Source of the DNA: Methanobrevibacter sp. | Lineage (GTDB): Archaea; Methanobacteriota; Methanobacteria; Methanobacteriales; Methanobacteriaceae | Direction of reading: 5' to 3' | NCBI GenBank assembly: GCA_009777005.1 | Contig: WRMT01000120.1 | Span: 1 to 8,531, forward strand | Length of the DNA stretch: 8,531 bases | Shown: positions 6,372 to 8,531 of the stretch, piece after piece | How the letters are laid out: the number at the start of each line of letters is the position of its first letter | Numbering within the stretch: the first letter of the stretch is position 1 | Translations under genes and position numbers: made by a program | Notes under the pieces: model-generated | Seen by the model: the letters and a program-made list of their open reading frames with translations, nothing else | The model's database searches: none | What the model was told of the DNA's origin: nothing

Positions 6372-7760
6372 TCAAACTTTTTTCAACTTTCCATGTTCAT
6401 GGGTCAATTTATTAATATATCTTTTGGACCATCCATAAGCTATTAAACTTCCAAATAAACTTGCAATAACAATTCCCCACCAAACACCATATTGACCAAG
6501 TCCAAGAGGAATAGCTAAAATATATGCAAATACAACTTCAAGAATAAGAAGACGTATAAGTGTTAAAAACATGGAATCCAATCCTTTTCCAACTCCCTGA
6601 AATATTGAAGATGAAGACATGCCTATTGGTAAAGATATATAAAATAAACAGGTTACTCTTAAGAAAGCAGTTATTGTGTCTCTAAGCCCTGCTGATTCAG
6701 GAGAGTATGCAAATATATAGCTAATATATGGTGCAAGTAAAAAAATAGCTATTGACATTAGTATTACAGTGATTAATCCTATTTTAATACCATAATTATG
6801 TATTATTTTAATATTTTCATATTTTTTCCCACCAAAGTTAGCTCCTACCACAGCTACAATGGAAACTGCAATTGCAATTGGTGGAACCATAGCCATCATC
6901 ACAACTCTCCAACCTGCAGTATAAGCAGCTACTCCATCAACTCCTGCTACTATGATTAATATGATGTTTATAGATGCAGATAATGTAGCTATTATCAAAA
7001 ATTCCCCACCAGCTGGTAGTCCCACACCTAATATTTGTTTAACTAAAGTGTTATTGTATACAAAATCTTTAATTGAAAATTTTATATAAGTGTCTTTTGC
7101 AAACCAATAAAGCAATAATAAGCTTACACAGAAAAGAGAAATTACTGTAGCTATAGCTGCTCCAGTAACACCCAGGTTTAAGGTATAAATAAAGATAGGA
7201 TCAAGTACCATATTTAAAACAGCACCAAATCCCATGGCATAGGTTGTTTTACTTACATTACCTTCTGCTCTAAGTATTCCATAAGCAGTTGAAGAAAAAA
7301 CAATGAAAATTGTTCCTAAAAACAAAATTCTACCATATTCAAAACTAAGTTCAATGGTAGATCCAGCCCCTATAGCTTCTAAAATAGGTTTTAAAAACAA
7401 CAACAAAATAACTGTGAAAATAATGGTTAAAATTCCAGCTAATAACAACACATGGATTGCTGCATTATCAGCTTGTTTTTTATCCTTAGCTCCAATATAA
7501 CGTGAAATTATAGCTGTAGCACCAGCTCCAAGACCATTAGAAAATCCCATTACTACAAGGAATATTGGGTTTACAAAACCAATAGCTGCAAGAGCAGTAT
7601 CACCGAGTCCAGCTACCCATACAGCATCAATAAGTGCATATAATGAGTTTATGGTCATAGCTATTATCATGGGTATTGAAAGCTTTAAAACCGCTTTTTT
7701 CGGATCTCCTAATAAAGTAGATACTCCTTTTGTTTCTGTCTCTTTAGCTGTGTTGGTCAT
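6372..7760 (-). CDS. MATE family multidrug/metabolite exporter
   Basis: This 462-aa membrane protein should export organic cations or other small compounds in exchange for Na+ or H+. It has the length and twelve-helix pattern of the family in two six-helix halves. The N-terminal half starts with LSIPMIIAMTINSLYALIDAVWVAGLG at about 27-53, with the proline and aspartate (D45) usual in helix 1. LRAEGN followed by GAVLNMVLDPIFIY at about 163-192 is the family's helix 5 signature, with D187 in the place of the functional aspartate known in archaeal MATE proteins. FQGVGKGLDS near 387-396 is the second-half counterpart. Helices end near residue 445 and the tail is short and basic. The ATG at 7760 has AAGGA upstream. 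It is a single gene with its own promoter region; no regulator gene is adjacent. Confidence 0.93.
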   Translation of the reverse strand: MTNTAKETETKGVSTLLGDPKKAVLKLSIPMIIAMTINSLYALIDAVWVAGLGDTALAAIGFVNPIFLVVMGFSNGLGAGATAIISRYIGAKDKKQADNAAIHVLLLAGILTIIFTVILLLFLKPILEAIGAGSTIELSFEYGRILFLGTIFIVFSSTAYGILRAEGNVSKTTYAMGFGAVLNMVLDPIFIYTLNLGVTGAAIATVISLFCVSLLLLYWFAKDTYIKFSIKDFVYNNTLVKQILGVGLPAGGEFLIIATLSASINIILIIVAGVDGVAAYTAGWRVVMMAMVPPIAIAVSIVAVVGANFGGKKYENIKIIHNYGIKIGLITVILMSIAIFLLAPYISYIFAYSPESAGLRDTITAFLRVTCLFYISLPIGMSSSSIFQGVGKGLDSMFLTLIRLLILEVVFAYILAIPLGLGQYGVWWGIVIASLFGSLIAYGWSKRYINKLTHEHGKLKKV

Positions 7761-7770
7761 TGTGATTTTT

Positions 7771-7812
7771 CCTTAATTTAAATGATAGCTATTTATTTTT
7801 TATTATAAAATA
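7771..7812 (-). promoter_or_regulatory. candidate promoter and ribosome-binding site of the MATE gene
   Basis: On the minus strand TTTATAAT (7809-7802) is TATA-like and about 45 bases from the ATG. A start about 26 bases downstream would lie near 7779 and leave a leader of about 19 bases containing TTAAGGA (7777-7771), a Shine-Dalgarno site. The palindrome ATAGCTAT at 7785-7792 lies between the TATA box and the predicted start. Confidence 0.45.
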
Positions 7813-7814
7813 TT

Positions 7815-7900
7815 ATATTATTAATGAATTTTTTAAAAAATTATCAAAATTATATTATAAGTATATTTGTTTAATATTATTAATGAATTTTTTGAAAAAT
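7815..7900. repeat. 27-bp direct repeat pair
   Basis: Bases 7815-7841 and 7874-7900 are the same but for one base (A/G in TTTTTTaAAAAAT versus TTTTTTgAAAAAT), with 32 bases between. Both are nearly pure A/T with the core ATTAATGAA. They lie upstream of the exporter promoter. The low complexity lowers the significance. Confidence 0.55.
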
Positions 7901-8149
7901 ATATTTTTGGAGTTAAAGTTTTTAATTAATTATAATTTTTTAAACTATTATATTCATTTGTTTTAAAAATTAAAATCATTTTTTTTTTTTTTTATTTTAT
8001 TTATAATAATTATATTAATGTTTATTTTTCTAATCGATAGTTTTTTGCTTTATCTTGCACAGGCTTTGCTTCTATTTCATTTTAAAAAGCATGTTAACTA
8101 CTTAATTTTTAAAAATTTGAATTATATCTAACTACAATCAAAAATATAT

Positions 8150-8177
8150 TTTACCTATCTAACGTTAGATAGGTAAA
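8150..8177. promoter_or_regulatory. perfect 28-bp palindrome, operator-like
   Basis: The left half TTTACCTATCTAAC (8150-8163) is followed without spacer by its exact reverse complement (8164-8177). Every one of the 14 pairs matches, including five C/G pairs, which is very unlikely by chance in this AT-rich setting. With no loop it is better suited to binding a symmetric protein dimer, or to being a recombination or resolution site, than to an RNA hairpin. A T-rich run follows on the minus strand, so a terminator for the gene entering from the right cannot be excluded. It lies nearly 400 bases upstream of the exporter start. Confidence 0.8.
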
Positions 8178-8432
8178 GTTTTAATTACCATTGTTTCTAT
8201 CGCGTGTTAGGTATTTAAAAAATTCAATCTAAATATTATTCAAGGGTATGTTTGTGTATAATAAATAAATTTATCTTTATTATATTTCTCACTATAATTA
8301 AATTAGAAAGACTTATATATTACTATTTATATATTTGGTATTACATTTTTTGAGAGTAGTTGATTTGTTTATTCTAATTGATATTTTGCTAATACTAATT
8401 TTTAAATATATTTTAACTACTGTCATGACAAT

Positions 8433-8531
8433 TTAATTCTCAAAATTCATTTCATATATAAAGTTTTGATAATTTCTCATCTGCTTTATTTTTTGTAAAA
8501 TTCCAATGAATTTTACTCTTTTTTTCATTCC
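8433..8531 (-). CDS. possible C-terminal end of a gene running off the right edge
   Basis: The minus-strand frame is open from the window edge to TAA at 8433-8435. The last 31 residues begin MKKRVKFIGILQKIKQMR and end YEMNFEN. An ATG lies at 8528-8526, but the frame is still open at the edge, so the true start may be outside. The residues are basic and helical and match no family I know. The frame is short enough to be chance in AT-rich DNA; the direction agrees with the neighbouring genes. Confidence 0.35.
   Translation of the reverse strand, partial: GMKKRVKFIGILQKIKQMRNYQNFIYEMNFEN

Larger units (their letters stand above)
7761..8432. other. long mostly non-coding region
   Basis: The region holds the exporter promoter, a 27-bp AT-rich direct repeat, a T15 run at 7979-7993, and a locally less AT-rich segment at about 8030-8215 that includes the perfect palindrome at 8150-8177 and the word CGCG at 8201-8204. 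Within it, 8018-8131 on the plus strand is open for 37 codons, and 8081-8022 on the minus strand is open for a protein-like run after a stop. Neither has a ribosome-binding site, so neither is called as a gene. A short palindrome, TGTCATGACA, lies at 8421-8430. No RNA gene was recognised. Confidence 0.6.

Noticed and set aside
7303..7500. Plus-strand 65-codon open frame
   Set aside because: It lies wholly antisense to membrane helices of the MATE gene.
7979..7993. T15 homopolymer as a terminator
   Set aside because: It is far from any supported gene end on the plus strand; the nearest plus-strand frame is unsupported, so it is recorded only as part of the AT-rich region.
1..8531. tRNA, rRNA or insertion sequence
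   Set aside because: No G/C-rich cloverleaf-like segment, no GGTTCGAATCC-type arm, and no transposase motif or terminal inverted repeat pair enclosing a gene was found by reading both strands.

Overview
The window reads as a chromosomal stretch of a very AT-rich archaeon, most likely a methanogen of the Methanobacteriales (Methanobrevibacter-like). The reasons are the strong A+T bias with many Asn, Ile and Lys codons, an Asn/Ser-rich lipoprotein of the kind common in that group, Shine-Dalgarno sites of both the GGAG and GTGA type, and TATA-like boxes upstream of several genes. No rRNA, tRNA, CRISPR array, integrase or transposase was seen, so the genus call is inference.

Layout. From 1 to about 4361 every supported gene is on the minus strand, so transcription runs leftward: a GNAT acetyltransferase (4361-3837), a class I SAM methyltransferase (3639-2971), an unrecognised 151-aa protein (2792-2337) coupled by a 1-nt gap to a HAD phosphatase (2335-1598), a DUF2004-like protein (1417-926), and a small protein whose 5' end appears broken by a frameshift (863-441, possibly beginning at 916). 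A single plus-strand gene, a lipoprotein (4721-5092), diverges from the acetyltransferase and converges with a DUF4240 protein (6061-5492). A MATE-family multidrug exporter (7760-6372) lies further right. The last 770 bases are mostly non-coding and hold a perfect 28-bp palindrome and the possible tail of another minus-strand gene.

How the genes work together. No metabolic pathway is evident. The set looks like accessory or housekeeping-peripheral genes: two group-transfer enzymes, a phosphatase, a drug/metabolite exporter, a surface lipoprotein and four small soluble proteins of unknown or DUF class. The likely co-transcribed pairs are 151-aa protein plus HAD, and DUF2004-like plus the frameshifted ORF. 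The other genes have gaps of about 170-400 bases and are probably transcribed separately.

The non-obvious signals are: about 30 copies of the hexamer TAGCTA, roughly ten times what base composition predicts, with intergenic copies confined to promoter-bearing gaps; a near-perfect tandem duplication of 76 bp just downstream of the exporter; the 28-bp palindrome at 8150-8177; and the A7-tract frameshift candidate near 874-880. I found no clear new multi-gene defence or mobile system; these DNA-level signals are the best leads.
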